DNA of 64,000 nt, from contig NZ_CP063767.1 in NCBI RefSeq assembly GCF_015277515.1, positions 868,001-932,000 of the forward strand. Direction: 5' to 3'. The translations under genes and the position numbers were made by a program. This DNA is from Thermophilibacter immobilis. GTDB lineage: Bacteria; Actinomycetota; Coriobacteriia; Coriobacteriales; Atopobiaceae. Shown piece after piece: positions 52,489-61,373 of the stretch. Under the pieces are notes generated by a model, which made no database searches, was not told where the DNA came from, and saw only the letters and a list, made by a program, of their open reading frames with translations. Position 1 is the first letter of the stretch, and the number at the start of each line of letters is the position of its first letter.

Positions 52489-54549
52489 CTAGTCGCTCAC
52501 GATGGGCCAGGTCACACCTGTCTCGTGCCAGTTGCTCCAGTCGAGGACGTCGCCAGTTATCTCCCATCGCCTGATGGAGTCGTAGGTGTAGTTCTGGTCC
52601 ACGAGGACCGAGGTCGCGTTGTAGTAGCGCGTGCGGGGCTCGTCGGGCACGTCGTAGACGGGGGTGCCCCAGGTGGAGGGGTCTCCGCCCATGGCGCCGA
52701 CCAGGGTCGCGGAGAGGTCGGCGTGGCCCGTGGGCACTTCGGACACCTGCACGGGCGCGCGCGGGGCACCGGCAGGCTTGACCAGAAGTATGGGGCTCGT
52801 CACGTGGTCGATCTCGTCAGTCAGGTACCACTCGCCATGGTCTGCGGTGATCACGATGGTGGACTGGTCGTAGACGCCCAGCTCCTTGAGCTGCCGCAGG
52901 TACTCGCTCACGATCTTGAGAGAGCCCCTGCGTTGTTGCTCGGGCGAGGTCTGGTCCTCTCCCACGCGCTCGGCGTTCTCGTCCATGGTGAAGGGATAGT
53001 GAGCACCGGTCATGTGAATGACATGCAAGTCTCCGCTCTGCCCGCCGTCCTCGACCACGAGCCCTCGCGCCCGGAGCTCCTGATAGTACTCCGCGTCGTC
53101 CAGAAGCCAGGGCTTGTTGTCGAGGTTGTCGTCAGAGGGCATGATGGCGTCGTTGATCTCGTCTGTGTAGAACCAGAACCCGGGCTTGAGGACCCAGGGG
53201 AGGTCCCGGTAGAGGGAGCACCGGCCCAGGATGGCTATCGTGTCCCAGAAGTTGCCCGTGAAGTCGGGGATGGAGTGGACGTTGACGGTCTTCTGGGAGA
53301 GCGCGGTCATGCCGTTGGTGAGGTCGGAGCCGTAGACGCCCACGGAGTAGCCCAGGCGCCCCGCCTCGTCGAGCAGGTTGTCCTCTGCGTACCAGCTTCT
53401 AATCAGGGTGTTAGAGAAGGCTTTGTCATCCGGGGAGAGCGAGCGGCCCGTGAGGAGGCCCGCCATGGCGTAGCGCGTGGGAATCATCCGGCCCACCGAG
53501 TTGCGGTAGTAGGTGAAGCCCTCCATCTGGTCCAGCGCTCCGGGATCCTCCGCAAAGGCCTCATCGAGGTAGCGCGTGTCAAACGTGTCCAGTACGAAGA
53601 CGATGACGTTGCTCTTCTCGGAGACGTCCATCATGCCCTGCATGGTGACGTAGGGCTTGCTGGAGCCCATGGTGCTGCCGTCGGCCGCGGGCTGGGACAG
53701 GAGCATCCCCAGCCCGATCCCCTGTGCCGCCACGAGGGTCACGGCGGCAAAGCTCGCCGCGCCCTTGAACGCGAGCGACTTGCGTAGCGAGACCAGCACG
53801 CAGAGCGCCACGATAGCAACCCACGCAAGGCCGCTCACCAGCGTGGCCTTGGTATAGGCGGACCAGTCCACCACGTTGCCGTCCGCAGGGGGGAGCCCAC
53901 CGTTGAGCAGCATGACCTGCACGTAGGAGGAGATGCCCAGGGCCACCACCACGGCAAAGGCCACGTCAAAGGCGCGCCCGCGCAAGAGGCTCATGAGCAG
54001 AGAGAGGCCGATTACGCAGCAGACGGCAAAGACCGCCACGGGGCCCGCCACGTTGCCCACGCCAAAGAAGAGGCTGCTCGAGCTTCCCGCCACAATCTCC
54101 AGCGGGGCCACCACTCCCACCGTGAAGACGAGCAGCACGCTCGCCACGAGGGAAAAGACCAAGCGCGCCTTCCAGGCGAGCCTCTGGGGGCGCGGGTGCC
54201 CAAGAGATGTCGCATCGCGCGCGGCGTGGCGACCGGCCTCGGCGAGAAGCTCCTCGCGTCGCGGGTCGCTGGCGGCGACTTCCCGCACCGCAGGCTCGAC
54301 GACCTTGTCGGCGTTCTCGTCGATCCTGAGGACGCGCAGCAGCACGCTCCGAACGCGCCGCCACACCACGCCCAGGAGCGCGGAGAGCGCCACGGCGACC
54401 CCGGCGAGCGCCTGAATGGTGTAGGTCATGACCGAGGGGTCGACGTACCCCCAGGCGGGCTCGGTGGTCGCCACGAGCGCGAGCGCGACCATCGCCGTGC
54501 CAAACAGGAGGTCGACCCCTGCGAGCAGCACACGTCTAGCGAGCCTCAT
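52489..54549 (-). CDS. LTA-synthase-like membrane sulfatase-fold enzyme
   Basis: 686 aa. About seven membrane helices in the first 310 residues with a cytoplasmic charged loop, then an external alkaline-phosphatase/sulfatase domain: NVIVFVLDTFDTRYLDEAF (first metal Asp), GRMIPTRYAMAGLLTGRSL (candidate nucleophile Thr), VIHMTGAHYPF, TIVITADHGEWYLTDEIDHVTSPILL (metal DH pair). This is the architecture of LtaS and phosphoethanolamine/phosphoglycerol transferases. It overlaps the upstream YidC-glycerophosphotransferase gene by 14 bases, so both probably act on the same glycerophosphate polymer. Confidence 0.8.
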   Translation of the reverse strand: MRLARRVLLAGVDLLFGTAMVALALVATTEPAWGYVDPSVMTYTIQALAGVAVALSALLGVVWRRVRSVLLRVLRIDENADKVVEPAVREVAASDPRREELLAEAGRHAARDATSLGHPRPQRLAWKARLVFSLVASVLLVFTVGVVAPLEIVAGSSSSLFFGVGNVAGPVAVFAVCCVIGLSLLMSLLRGRAFDVAFAVVVALGISSYVQVMLLNGGLPPADGNVVDWSAYTKATLVSGLAWVAIVALCVLVSLRKSLAFKGAASFAAVTLVAAQGIGLGMLLSQPAADGSTMGSSKPYVTMQGMMDVSEKSNVIVFVLDTFDTRYLDEAFAEDPGALDQMEGFTYYRNSVGRMIPTRYAMAGLLTGRSLSPDDKAFSNTLIRSWYAEDNLLDEAGRLGYSVGVYGSDLTNGMTALSQKTVNVHSIPDFTGNFWDTIAILGRCSLYRDLPWVLKPGFWFYTDEINDAIMPSDDNLDNKPWLLDDAEYYQELRARGLVVEDGGQSGDLHVIHMTGAHYPFTMDENAERVGEDQTSPEQQRRGSLKIVSEYLRQLKELGVYDQSTIVITADHGEWYLTDEIDHVTSPILLVKPAGAPRAPVQVSEVPTGHADLSATLVGAMGGDPSTWGTPVYDVPDEPRTRYYNATSVLVDQNYTYDSIRRWEITGDVLDWSNWHETGVTWPIVSD

Positions 54550-56455
54550 GGATGCTCGCCCCCTCTCTTTTGGTCTGCTGCGAAAGGATCGAATCGAGCA
54601 GATAGTGACCAGCTATCTCCGCGCCCCGACCGGGGTTGAAGACAGTTTTCGAGCGCGCCCGCATGATGCGCTCGTTCCATTTTCGAGGGTCCTTCAGCAT
54701 GTCCTCGACCATCTGAGGCAGCTGGTCGAGTCGCTTGGGGTCGAGCGAGACGCCCACCTCGTCTCTAAGGGTGATGTCGGTCGGCTCGATGCCGAGCCTC
54801 TCCCAGTTGGGGTTGCCGACCTTCATGGGGGTGTTAATACAGATGCAAGGTTTCAGGGTAGTAAAGGAGAACTCGCAGAAGATAGACGACCAGTCCGTGA
54901 TCAGGACGTCGGCGTCGAAGATGGAGTCGCTCGTGCTGAAGTCCTGCTCGAAGGTGAGCTCCTCGTCCGTATGGGAGGAGTAGCGTGCGACTAGGGACTC
55001 CCAGCGAGCGCGATAGCGTTTCACGTACTCGGGGTGAGGTCGCACGATGACGTGGTAACCATGTCCAAGGAGGGGTCTGATGACCTCGTCGGCGCAGGAG
55101 TCGAGAATGCAGTCGTCCTGCCAGGAGGGCGCGAGGAGCACGATGGGGCGTTTGCTCTTTGGGCGCGCGCGCTGGGCATATTCGGCGATCTCGCGATCGA
55201 GGAGGTCGTATCCGCACTCCACGAGTTCCTTGGGCCTCAGATTCCGAAGTTCTTCGGCTCTGCGTATCTCCCTGACCTGGTGGGGGCCCACGCACAGCAG
55301 GGAGTCGTGGTTGTCGTAAGACTTCTCAAGTGCCGTGAGGTGCGTGCTCGTCATGTGGTGGAAGGTGAAGACGTACTTTGTGTCCTTCCTCACGTAGGAG
55401 CGCTTGAGGTAGAAGTTGTCCAGGTCCTCGAGCGTCGTGAGGACCACGTCGGCGTCCAGCTTCATCATGAGGGTGATGAGGCGTTTCTCGCCGATGTAGT
55501 AGGGGAAGATGCGGGGGTTCTCCTCGGCAATTCCGAAGATCTGGTCGTTTGGGTCGCCGGTTATGTAATGTATGCGCACGTCAGAGTTTGCCAGGAGCCA
55601 TTCGAGAGCGCCCTGAAAGTACTTGTAGAAACCGCTTGACTCTGAGTAGACCACGAGGTGTTTGTCCACCGTCTCGAAGAAGCGCTTGTAGTCGGCCTTC
55701 TCCCGGCGGGCGAGCGGGTCCGGACGCCACCAGGGACCCCGGCGTGGCGAGAGCGCGTTGAGCTCGGCGAGTGCGGCCTGGCTGGCATGCAGATCGTCGT
55801 AGTCAACGTGGCGCTCGGGTCTTATGAGGAGGTTGCACAGGGCCTGCACCGCGATGGACATGAGGTTGGAGCAGACCCAGTAGAAGGCCATTCCAGCCGC
55901 CACGTAGATTCCCAGGACGAGCGAGAGCAGGATGGAGAGGCCGTTGGTGGAGTTCTTCTCCGCGCGGCTCTGCTCGCGCTGGAGAGGGTTGATGTGATTC
56001 TGCGCCACGCCCATGACCACGGCAGAGAGTGCTGCCAGAAGGGGCATGACCCACGAGAGCCCCCCGTCCTCCACGGGAATCAGACCCAAGAACTCGGTGC
56101 CGGGCGCGCCGCCGTCGGTGATGCCATGGATGACCTCGACGAGTCCGAAGAGGATGAGTATCTGGGCGGCAAGGGGGATGAGCGAGAGAAGCGGGTGGTA
56201 GTGATACTTCTTATTGAGCTCGTTTTGCTTCTCGCCTATGGTCTCTGTGTCACCGAAATACTTGACCTTAGCCCGATTGAGATCCGGCATGAGCCGTACC
56301 ATCACGATGCTGTTCCACTGGCACCACAGGGAAAGTGGCATGAGCACGATCTTAATAATGACGGTGAACAGCAGGATGGCCATCCACCAGCTTCCCGTGA
56401 GGTCGTAGCAGGGTTGTACGACCAGCGAGAAGAGCTGAGCGAGCGCGTCGAGCAT
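54536..56455 (-). CDS. YidC/Oxa1 insertase domain fused to CDP-glycerol glycerophosphotransferase
   Basis: 639 aa from ATG 56455 (AAAAGGAGCC upstream). Residues 1-215 match the YidC/Oxa1 core: SWWMAILLFTVIIKIVLMPLSL, LMPDLNRAKVKYFGD, HPLLSLIPLAAQILILFGLVEVI and FYWVCSNLMSIAVQALCNLLI; the pore Arg of Gram-positive YidC is Lys35. Residues 250-639 match TagB/TagF-type glycerophosphotransferases: LEDLDNFYLKRSYVRKDTKYVFTFHHMTSTH, VLLAPSWQDDCILDS, VIVRPHPEYVKRY, DVLITDWSSIFCEFSF. One uninterrupted frame. The membrane module could anchor the transferase, bind the lipid acceptor or move the polymer. It heads the operon with the LtaS-like gene. Confidence 0.88.
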   Translation of the reverse strand: MLDALAQLFSLVVQPCYDLTGSWWMAILLFTVIIKIVLMPLSLWCQWNSIVMVRLMPDLNRAKVKYFGDTETIGEKQNELNKKYHYHPLLSLIPLAAQILILFGLVEVIHGITDGGAPGTEFLGLIPVEDGGLSWVMPLLAALSAVVMGVAQNHINPLQREQSRAEKNSTNGLSILLSLVLGIYVAAGMAFYWVCSNLMSIAVQALCNLLIRPERHVDYDDLHASQAALAELNALSPRRGPWWRPDPLARREKADYKRFFETVDKHLVVYSESSGFYKYFQGALEWLLANSDVRIHYITGDPNDQIFGIAEENPRIFPYYIGEKRLITLMMKLDADVVLTTLEDLDNFYLKRSYVRKDTKYVFTFHHMTSTHLTALEKSYDNHDSLLCVGPHQVREIRRAEELRNLRPKELVECGYDLLDREIAEYAQRARPKSKRPIVLLAPSWQDDCILDSCADEVIRPLLGHGYHVIVRPHPEYVKRYRARWESLVARYSSHTDEELTFEQDFSTSDSIFDADVLITDWSSIFCEFSFTTLKPCICINTPMKVGNPNWERLGIEPTDITLRDEVGVSLDPKRLDQLPQMVEDMLKDPRKWNERIMRARSKTVFNPGRGAEIAGHYLLDSILSQQTKREGASIHEAR

Positions 56456-56607
56456 GCGAGGGGCTCCTTTTATGGGTGGGAACGACAAAGCAAGCGGATG
56501 AATTGTACCAGTGCCGCGGCACAGCGGACGTTCGCTCTCGCGCTAGCTGATTTTTGTGCTATGTCATGCATAAAAGTTAGACAGCACTTGAGGGAGCATG
56601 TCGCTAC

Positions 56608-56624
56608 CGATAGAATATCTATCG
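56608..56624. repeat. 17-bp palindrome CGATAGA-ATA-TCTATCG
   Basis: Lies in the AT-rich 351-bp gap (56456-56806) between the YidC fusion and the LicB-like gene. Possible operator or recombination scar. Apart from this and the gene fragment next to it, the gap holds nothing I can support. Confidence 0.45.
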
Positions 56625-56670
56625 TAGAAAACCGCAAGGGATTGCATTAATTTTTTAGATAGGTCTGACC

Positions 56671-56772
56671 ATGATTAGCGAACGCCCTCGCTACCTGGAG
56701 AAGCTCATATCTGGCATGGGCACGGACCAGGTGAAGATCGGGGCACTGGTGACCACAGAGTCCACTTTATAG
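56671..56772 (+). pseudogene. Fragment of an AAA ATPase (DUF4143-type) N-terminus
   Basis: A 33-codon frame begins MISERPRYLEKLIS and has TDQVKIGALVT, resembling the starts of DUF4143-type ATPases (MIKRPRYLEKLI, then DLIKVVTGVRRSGKST) but missing the Walker A residues and everything beyond. Short remnant; moderate certainty. Confidence 0.4.
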
Positions 56773-56806
56773 ACGACTCGACGGGTGTGGCGACACGTAA
56801 TCGCTG

Positions 56807-57742
56807 CTAGTCTGGTTTCTTTCCCAGAAGCGCTTTGAAATCCGTTGCTGCCGTGATGGCTCCGAGGATGATGACCAGCGCACAGACGACTCCTCGTGGC
56901 TCGGGGGGTACTCCCAGGAGGAGAAGCGAGAAGGGGATGGCCCAGGCTGAGTAGGTGATGTTGAGCGCCATGGCCCGCGACGCTCCGATTCGTGCGATTG
57001 CCTTGTAATAAAGAAGATACGAAACGGTGCCTGCAAGGGCTGCTAGCGCAATGACAGGCAGAGCCGAGCTGAAGACGATATCAAGAGCGCGCCCCCATCC
57101 TCCGAGCAGTGGAAGAATGACGAGTGCATAGGCCAGCGAGGAGGTTGTCTGACGAATCTGCATGGCGCACTCGTCGTCAATGCTTGCGTTGTGGAGTCCC
57201 CAGTCTATGATGACTGCTTCGGACCCCCAGCCAAAGACGCATATCAGGGCACCCACGATGCCCGTGGTCCAGTCCCCTGGTATGTTGGGGGCAGGGGAGT
57301 AGCCTAGATAGGCTACGCCGAGAATGCAGGCGAGGAGACCCGCCCACTGATAGGACTTCATGCGCTCTTTGAGGAACACGGTGGCGAGGAGAGCTCCAAA
57401 GGCGGGAAAGAAGGAGGATATCGCCGCCGTATAAGAGGCCCCGATGTTGTCGATGGCTATCACGTAGCCTGTCATGCCTATGGGTCCGCCGATGAGAGCC
57501 GCGCCAAGGATGACAAGCCCCTCGCGCGTGCGCAGCGCCCTGAGCGTTTGGGAGGCCTTTCTTTTGAGAAGCATGTAGGCAAGGGTGAAAAGTGCGGAAC
57601 AAGCATCGTGCAGGAATGTGCTCGTAAAGGCGGCGAGCGCAACGGCTTGCGCGGAGGATGAGAATACCGAGCTTGAAAGAGCGATGCTTAGAATTACCGT
57701 GTCAAGGGCCCAGGTAAGAGCTGCTCCTATTCCGTAAGGCAT
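56807..57742 (-). CDS. licB: LicB-like choline permease (DMT family)
   Basis: 311 aa, ten membrane helices. LicB-type features: MPYGIGAALTWALDTVIL at the start, GGPIGMTGYVIAIDNIGASYTAAISSFFPAFGALLATVFLKERM, FGWGSEAVIIDWGL and SYLLYYKAIARIGASRAMALNITYSAWAIPFS. LicB imports choline for phosphocholine decoration. It starts three bases after paralog B ends, with its ribosome site (GGGGGAG) inside the B gene, so C, B and licB form one operon. Confidence 0.82.
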   Translation of the reverse strand: MPYGIGAALTWALDTVILSIALSSSVFSSSAQAVALAAFTSTFLHDACSALFTLAYMLLKRKASQTLRALRTREGLVILGAALIGGPIGMTGYVIAIDNIGASYTAAISSFFPAFGALLATVFLKERMKSYQWAGLLACILGVAYLGYSPAPNIPGDWTTGIVGALICVFGWGSEAVIIDWGLHNASIDDECAMQIRQTTSSLAYALVILPLLGGWGRALDIVFSSALPVIALAALAGTVSYLLYYKAIARIGASRAMALNITYSAWAIPFSLLLLGVPPEPRGVVCALVIILGAITAATDFKALLGKKPD

Positions 57743-57745
57743 GGC

Positions 57746-59521
57746 TTACTCCCCCTCTTCGTACCAGGTCAGTACACGGTCGACGTAATCAACCGCGTAG
57801 CTTTTGTAGATGCTCTCCCACTCGCCCACGCCAGCCCCCTCGGCGTCCTTCTCGAGAGCCCAGACGTACCAGCACCATCCACCAAGGACGACCATTGCCC
57901 AGAAGTGTCGACGCTCAAGGAAGGTAGGCGTTCCTCCAAAGTAGTAGGAGAGAGCCTCCTCGGCTTTACCTTCGTCGTATTGGCTGCATATGACGAAGGT
58001 GGCGAAGTCATTGCCCGGATCGGACATGCCCGCAAACTCCCAATCGATGACATCCATTCCGTTTTGCTCGTCGATGAGGAAGTTGAGGGGGAGATAGTCG
58101 TTGTGACTAAAGCAGGGAGGGTAGCCATCACCTGATGCATGCGCGCTGATTCGGGCGACCTTTTCGCGCAGCTCGTAATAGCCAGAGATGTTGATGGCAC
58201 CATGGCCCTCGAGAAGGCTCTCGTAGCTGACCCCGTTTCCAAAGAAGTCAAATGTTGCATTGATGCGAGCTCCCGACTCGTGAAAGCTGCGGCAGAGCTC
58301 CATGGCACGCTTCACCTGAGTGGGATCGAGGGGGTCCAGATTCCGAGCGTTGCGCACGAACCGACAGATCTTCCAGCCCTGTTTGGAATCTTCGTATAGA
58401 AATGTCCGGTCTACGCCAAGACGGTGAGCGACCGTGTTCGCTTGCGTTTCGGCATCTCGGTCGATGAACTTATCCGTGCCTATTCCTGGATGACGGTAGA
58501 CGTACTCCTGGCCGTTGACCGAAAAGCGGAACGAGAGGTTCGTGAGACCCTGGCTTACGGGGAGGAAACCATGGATGTCAGCCCGAAAGCAGCTGAGCAC
58601 CTGTGTGATGTTGTCGAGAATAGGGGAGCTTACATGAGAGACAAACCCTGGCTCAAACTCCTCGAGCTCCTCGAGTGAGTTGAACTCATGGATGATGTCC
58701 GAGGAGTAACGTCTGATTTCCATATCAAGCGAAGAGAGGTTCTCGGCATAAATAGACTCCCACGGTTTGCTTTCGTTCTCGGACTGCATAAGGGCTTGGC
58801 CAAGAAGGGGAATAAAGCGTTCTGAAAAGGCCCGATCAAAGTAGGCATGCCCCTGCGTCACCCATGAGTCATGCCCACCTATGCTTGCTGAGACGATTCG
58901 TTCGCCCCCATCGGTGCCGAGGCACCACTCATCAGTGGATCCTTCGACATAGACAGAGGCATGATATGCCTTATACACGTAGCGTTCAAAGGGGTTGGCG
59001 GCGAAGTAGTCATCTGATGGGCAGAGATAGGTGTTGCCCAGCAGCTCCCGCGCAAGCCAGAGGGTCCAGCCATTGTCCCTTTCGGCATACTCATGGTTGA
59101 CGAGCAGCTTTACCTCATATTTTGCGCTCAAATAGAAGAAGCACTCTTGCTTGTATCCTACGGCGATGGTGATATTCGTAATCCCGGCGGCCTGCAGCTG
59201 CTCGATCTGCCTCTCGATAAGAATCTCCCCGCGCACCTTGAGCAGTCCCTTGGGCTCCTCGTAGGAGATAGGCGCAAAGCGAGGGTAGAGGTCTGTTGCC
59301 AGTATGACGGCGCTATCCACACGATATGGCTCAAGCGCTTCGGCTCCCTTTTGGGTGACGCGTCCACTCGAGATAAATCCGTCGTGCGTGAGGGTGTCTA
59401 GAGTTTCTTCAACCATCTCAGGCGGGAGGTCCGTTGCGTGTGCCACCTGCGGGGCATGGAGTACAGGCTCATTCATCGTGAAGATACGCAGGACGTCAAA
59501 CTCAGTTCTTGTTAGGGTCAC
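57746..59521 (-). CDS. wHTH-LicC-LicA fusion (paralog B), degenerate nucleotide loop
   Basis: 591 aa from GTG 59521, aligned with the starts of paralogs A and C. Winged helix 1-60, cytidylyltransferase-like 65-300, kinase 310-591. The nucleotide loop, AAGLSSRFAP in C and AAGLSTRFAP in A, is ATDLYPRFAP here: the loop Gly and Ser/Thr are gone while the following EEPKGLLKVRGEILIERQI is conserved. The kinase has intact HNDYLPLNFL and IDWEFAGMSD. So it may keep kinase activity but lack cytidylyl transfer. 25-bp gap after paralog C; followed by licB. Confidence 0.82.
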   Translation of the reverse strand: MTLTRTEFDVLRIFTMNEPVLHAPQVAHATDLPPEMVEETLDTLTHDGFISSGRVTQKGAEALEPYRVDSAVILATDLYPRFAPISYEEPKGLLKVRGEILIERQIEQLQAAGITNITIAVGYKQECFFYLSAKYEVKLLVNHEYAERDNGWTLWLARELLGNTYLCPSDDYFAANPFERYVYKAYHASVYVEGSTDEWCLGTDGGERIVSASIGGHDSWVTQGHAYFDRAFSERFIPLLGQALMQSENESKPWESIYAENLSSLDMEIRRYSSDIIHEFNSLEELEEFEPGFVSHVSSPILDNITQVLSCFRADIHGFLPVSQGLTNLSFRFSVNGQEYVYRHPGIGTDKFIDRDAETQANTVAHRLGVDRTFLYEDSKQGWKICRFVRNARNLDPLDPTQVKRAMELCRSFHESGARINATFDFFGNGVSYESLLEGHGAINISGYYELREKVARISAHASGDGYPPCFSHNDYLPLNFLIDEQNGMDVIDWEFAGMSDPGNDFATFVICSQYDEGKAEEALSYYFGGTPTFLERRHFWAMVVLGGWCWYVWALEKDAEGAGVGEWESIYKSYAVDYVDRVLTWYEEGE

Positions 59522-59546
59522 AAGAGGCTCTTTTCTTTTGTACAGA

Positions 59547-61373
59547 TTAAAATCTTGCGACGACGTCTTCTCGGGGGATTGACTCAAGACATGCCTCCTC
59601 GTACAGGGCAAGGACCTTGTCCAGATAGCGCTCGGCGTAGCGGAAGTAGATGTAGAGCCACTCGCCCACGAAGTCGCCCTCGGCCTCCTTGAGGAGGGAC
59701 CAGAGGTACCAGCACCAGCCGGCCAGCTGGACGTGCGCGAGGTTGTGACGGGTCTCGGCGGCCGTGGGGGCGCGCCCGAAGTAGTCAGCCAGCGCTGCGA
59801 GGACCTCGTCCTCGTCGAGCTGGCAGCAGACGCAGAACGTGCCGAAGTCGTTCGCGTAGTCGCTCATGCCGGCGTACTCCCAGTCGATGAGGTAGTACGT
59901 GTCGTCCTCGTCGATGAGGAAGTTGAGCTCGAAGAAGTCGTTGTGGTTGAGACAGGTCGGCGCGTTGTCCGCCTTGACGCATCTCTCGAGTCGGTCGACC
60001 TTGGCCGCCATCTCCGCGTAGCCGGGGATATCGATGGGACCCCTCTCCAGGAGGAGACCCTCGTAGCGCTTGGCCTCCTCGTAGAAGTCGAAGTGATTCT
60101 CGACTTTGGCGCCGCTCTCGTGGAGCGAGCGCGCCATTCTCATGGCGTGGGCAACCTGAGAGGAATCTTTCGAGTCGAGGCCCCTGGCATGGGGGACGAA
60201 CCGAGAGATCTTCCACCCCCGCGTCGGGTCCTCGTAGATGAACGTGTCGTCAAGTCCCAGGTTTTTTGCCGTCTTGAGTGCTGCGACCTCGCCCCTTCGA
60301 TCTATGAGGAGCTCCGTGCCCACACCGGGATGGCGGTAGACGTATTCCCCCTCGCCGGTCGCGAAGTGGCATGAGAGGTTCGTTAGGCCCTGTTTGAGAG
60401 GGTAGACGTCATGAATCTCGTCCTTGGAGCAGCCGAGTACGCCTTCGATGTTGTCGAAGATATCGGAGTCGACGTTCTGCAGGAAGTGAGGGTCAAATAC
60501 GCACAGCTCGTCGAGGGAGTCAAACTCGTTGATGGTCCCTTCCGGATAGGGGCGCACGACCATGTCGAGCTCGGTGAGGTGCTCGGCGAGAAGAGCCTCC
60601 CAGAGCTTGTCGAAGGTCTCAGGAAGATTGCACTCCGCATCGAGAATCTTGGTGAAGCGCTTGGAGAACGCTCGGTCAAAGTAGGCATGGCCGGTCATAT
60701 ACCAGGAGCCTCTGCCGCCCATGCTGACGGAGACAATCTGACCGCGGGCGCCTGCCTCCATGCACCATTCATCCGTTTGGCCCTCGGACCACTGGGCCGC
60801 GTAGTAAGCCTTCCAGACATAGGGCTCAAAAGGGTTTTGGGTGAAGTAGTCATCGGAGGAGCATACGTAGGTGTTGAGGAGCCGATTGCGCACGCACCAT
60901 AGCGATGCGTTGTTGTTGTGCGAGGCGTATTTCTCGTTCACCACGATTGAGACGCCGTACTTGTCCTCGAGGTAGAAGAAGTACTCCTTCATGTAGCCCA
61001 CCACTAGGGTGATGCTTGTGATCCCGGCAGTCTGCAGCTGCTCGATCTGCCTCTCGATGAGAATCTCCCCGCGTACCTTGAGCAGCCCCTTGGGCTTCTC
61101 GTAGGAGATAGGCGCAAAGCGAGAGGAGAGCCCCGCCGCCAGTATGACGGCGTTGTCCACCTTGTAGGGAAGCAGGGCCTCCAGTCCCGCCGGCGTGAGG
61201 CGGCCCGCGGCGACGAGCCCCATGCCCTCGAGCTCGCCTATGGCGGCGCTCACGCTCCCGAGTGAGAGCGCCGCCCACTTCGCAATACTGCGTTGGCGCG
61301 CTTCGGGCGAAGCGCGCAGGACGTCAAGAACAGAGAACTGCTTCTTGGTAAGATTCGTTCCGGCTCCCTTCAT
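59547..61373 (-). CDS. wHTH-LicC-LicA fusion (paralog C)
   Basis: 608 aa from ATG 61373; the ribosome site is weak (TCTTCAGAAAC upstream), so leader-poor or regulated initiation is possible. Winged helix 1-68 (KKQFSVLDVLRASPEARQRSIAKWAALSLGSVSAAIGELE), cytidylyltransferase with VILAAGLSSRFAPISYEKPKG, NTYVCSSDDYF, and kinase with LNHNDFFELNFLIDEDD and IDWEYAGMSDYANDFG. All catalytic motifs are present. First gene of the C-B-licB operon and divergent from licD; its operator at 61409 may control both directions. Confidence 0.87.
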   Translation of the reverse strand: MKGAGTNLTKKQFSVLDVLRASPEARQRSIAKWAALSLGSVSAAIGELEGMGLVAAGRLTPAGLEALLPYKVDNAVILAAGLSSRFAPISYEKPKGLLKVRGEILIERQIEQLQTAGITSITLVVGYMKEYFFYLEDKYGVSIVVNEKYASHNNNASLWCVRNRLLNTYVCSSDDYFTQNPFEPYVWKAYYAAQWSEGQTDEWCMEAGARGQIVSVSMGGRGSWYMTGHAYFDRAFSKRFTKILDAECNLPETFDKLWEALLAEHLTELDMVVRPYPEGTINEFDSLDELCVFDPHFLQNVDSDIFDNIEGVLGCSKDEIHDVYPLKQGLTNLSCHFATGEGEYVYRHPGVGTELLIDRRGEVAALKTAKNLGLDDTFIYEDPTRGWKISRFVPHARGLDSKDSSQVAHAMRMARSLHESGAKVENHFDFYEEAKRYEGLLLERGPIDIPGYAEMAAKVDRLERCVKADNAPTCLNHNDFFELNFLIDEDDTYYLIDWEYAGMSDYANDFGTFCVCCQLDEDEVLAALADYFGRAPTAAETRHNLAHVQLAGWCWYLWSLLKEAEGDFVGEWLYIYFRYAERYLDKVLALYEEACLESIPREDVVARF

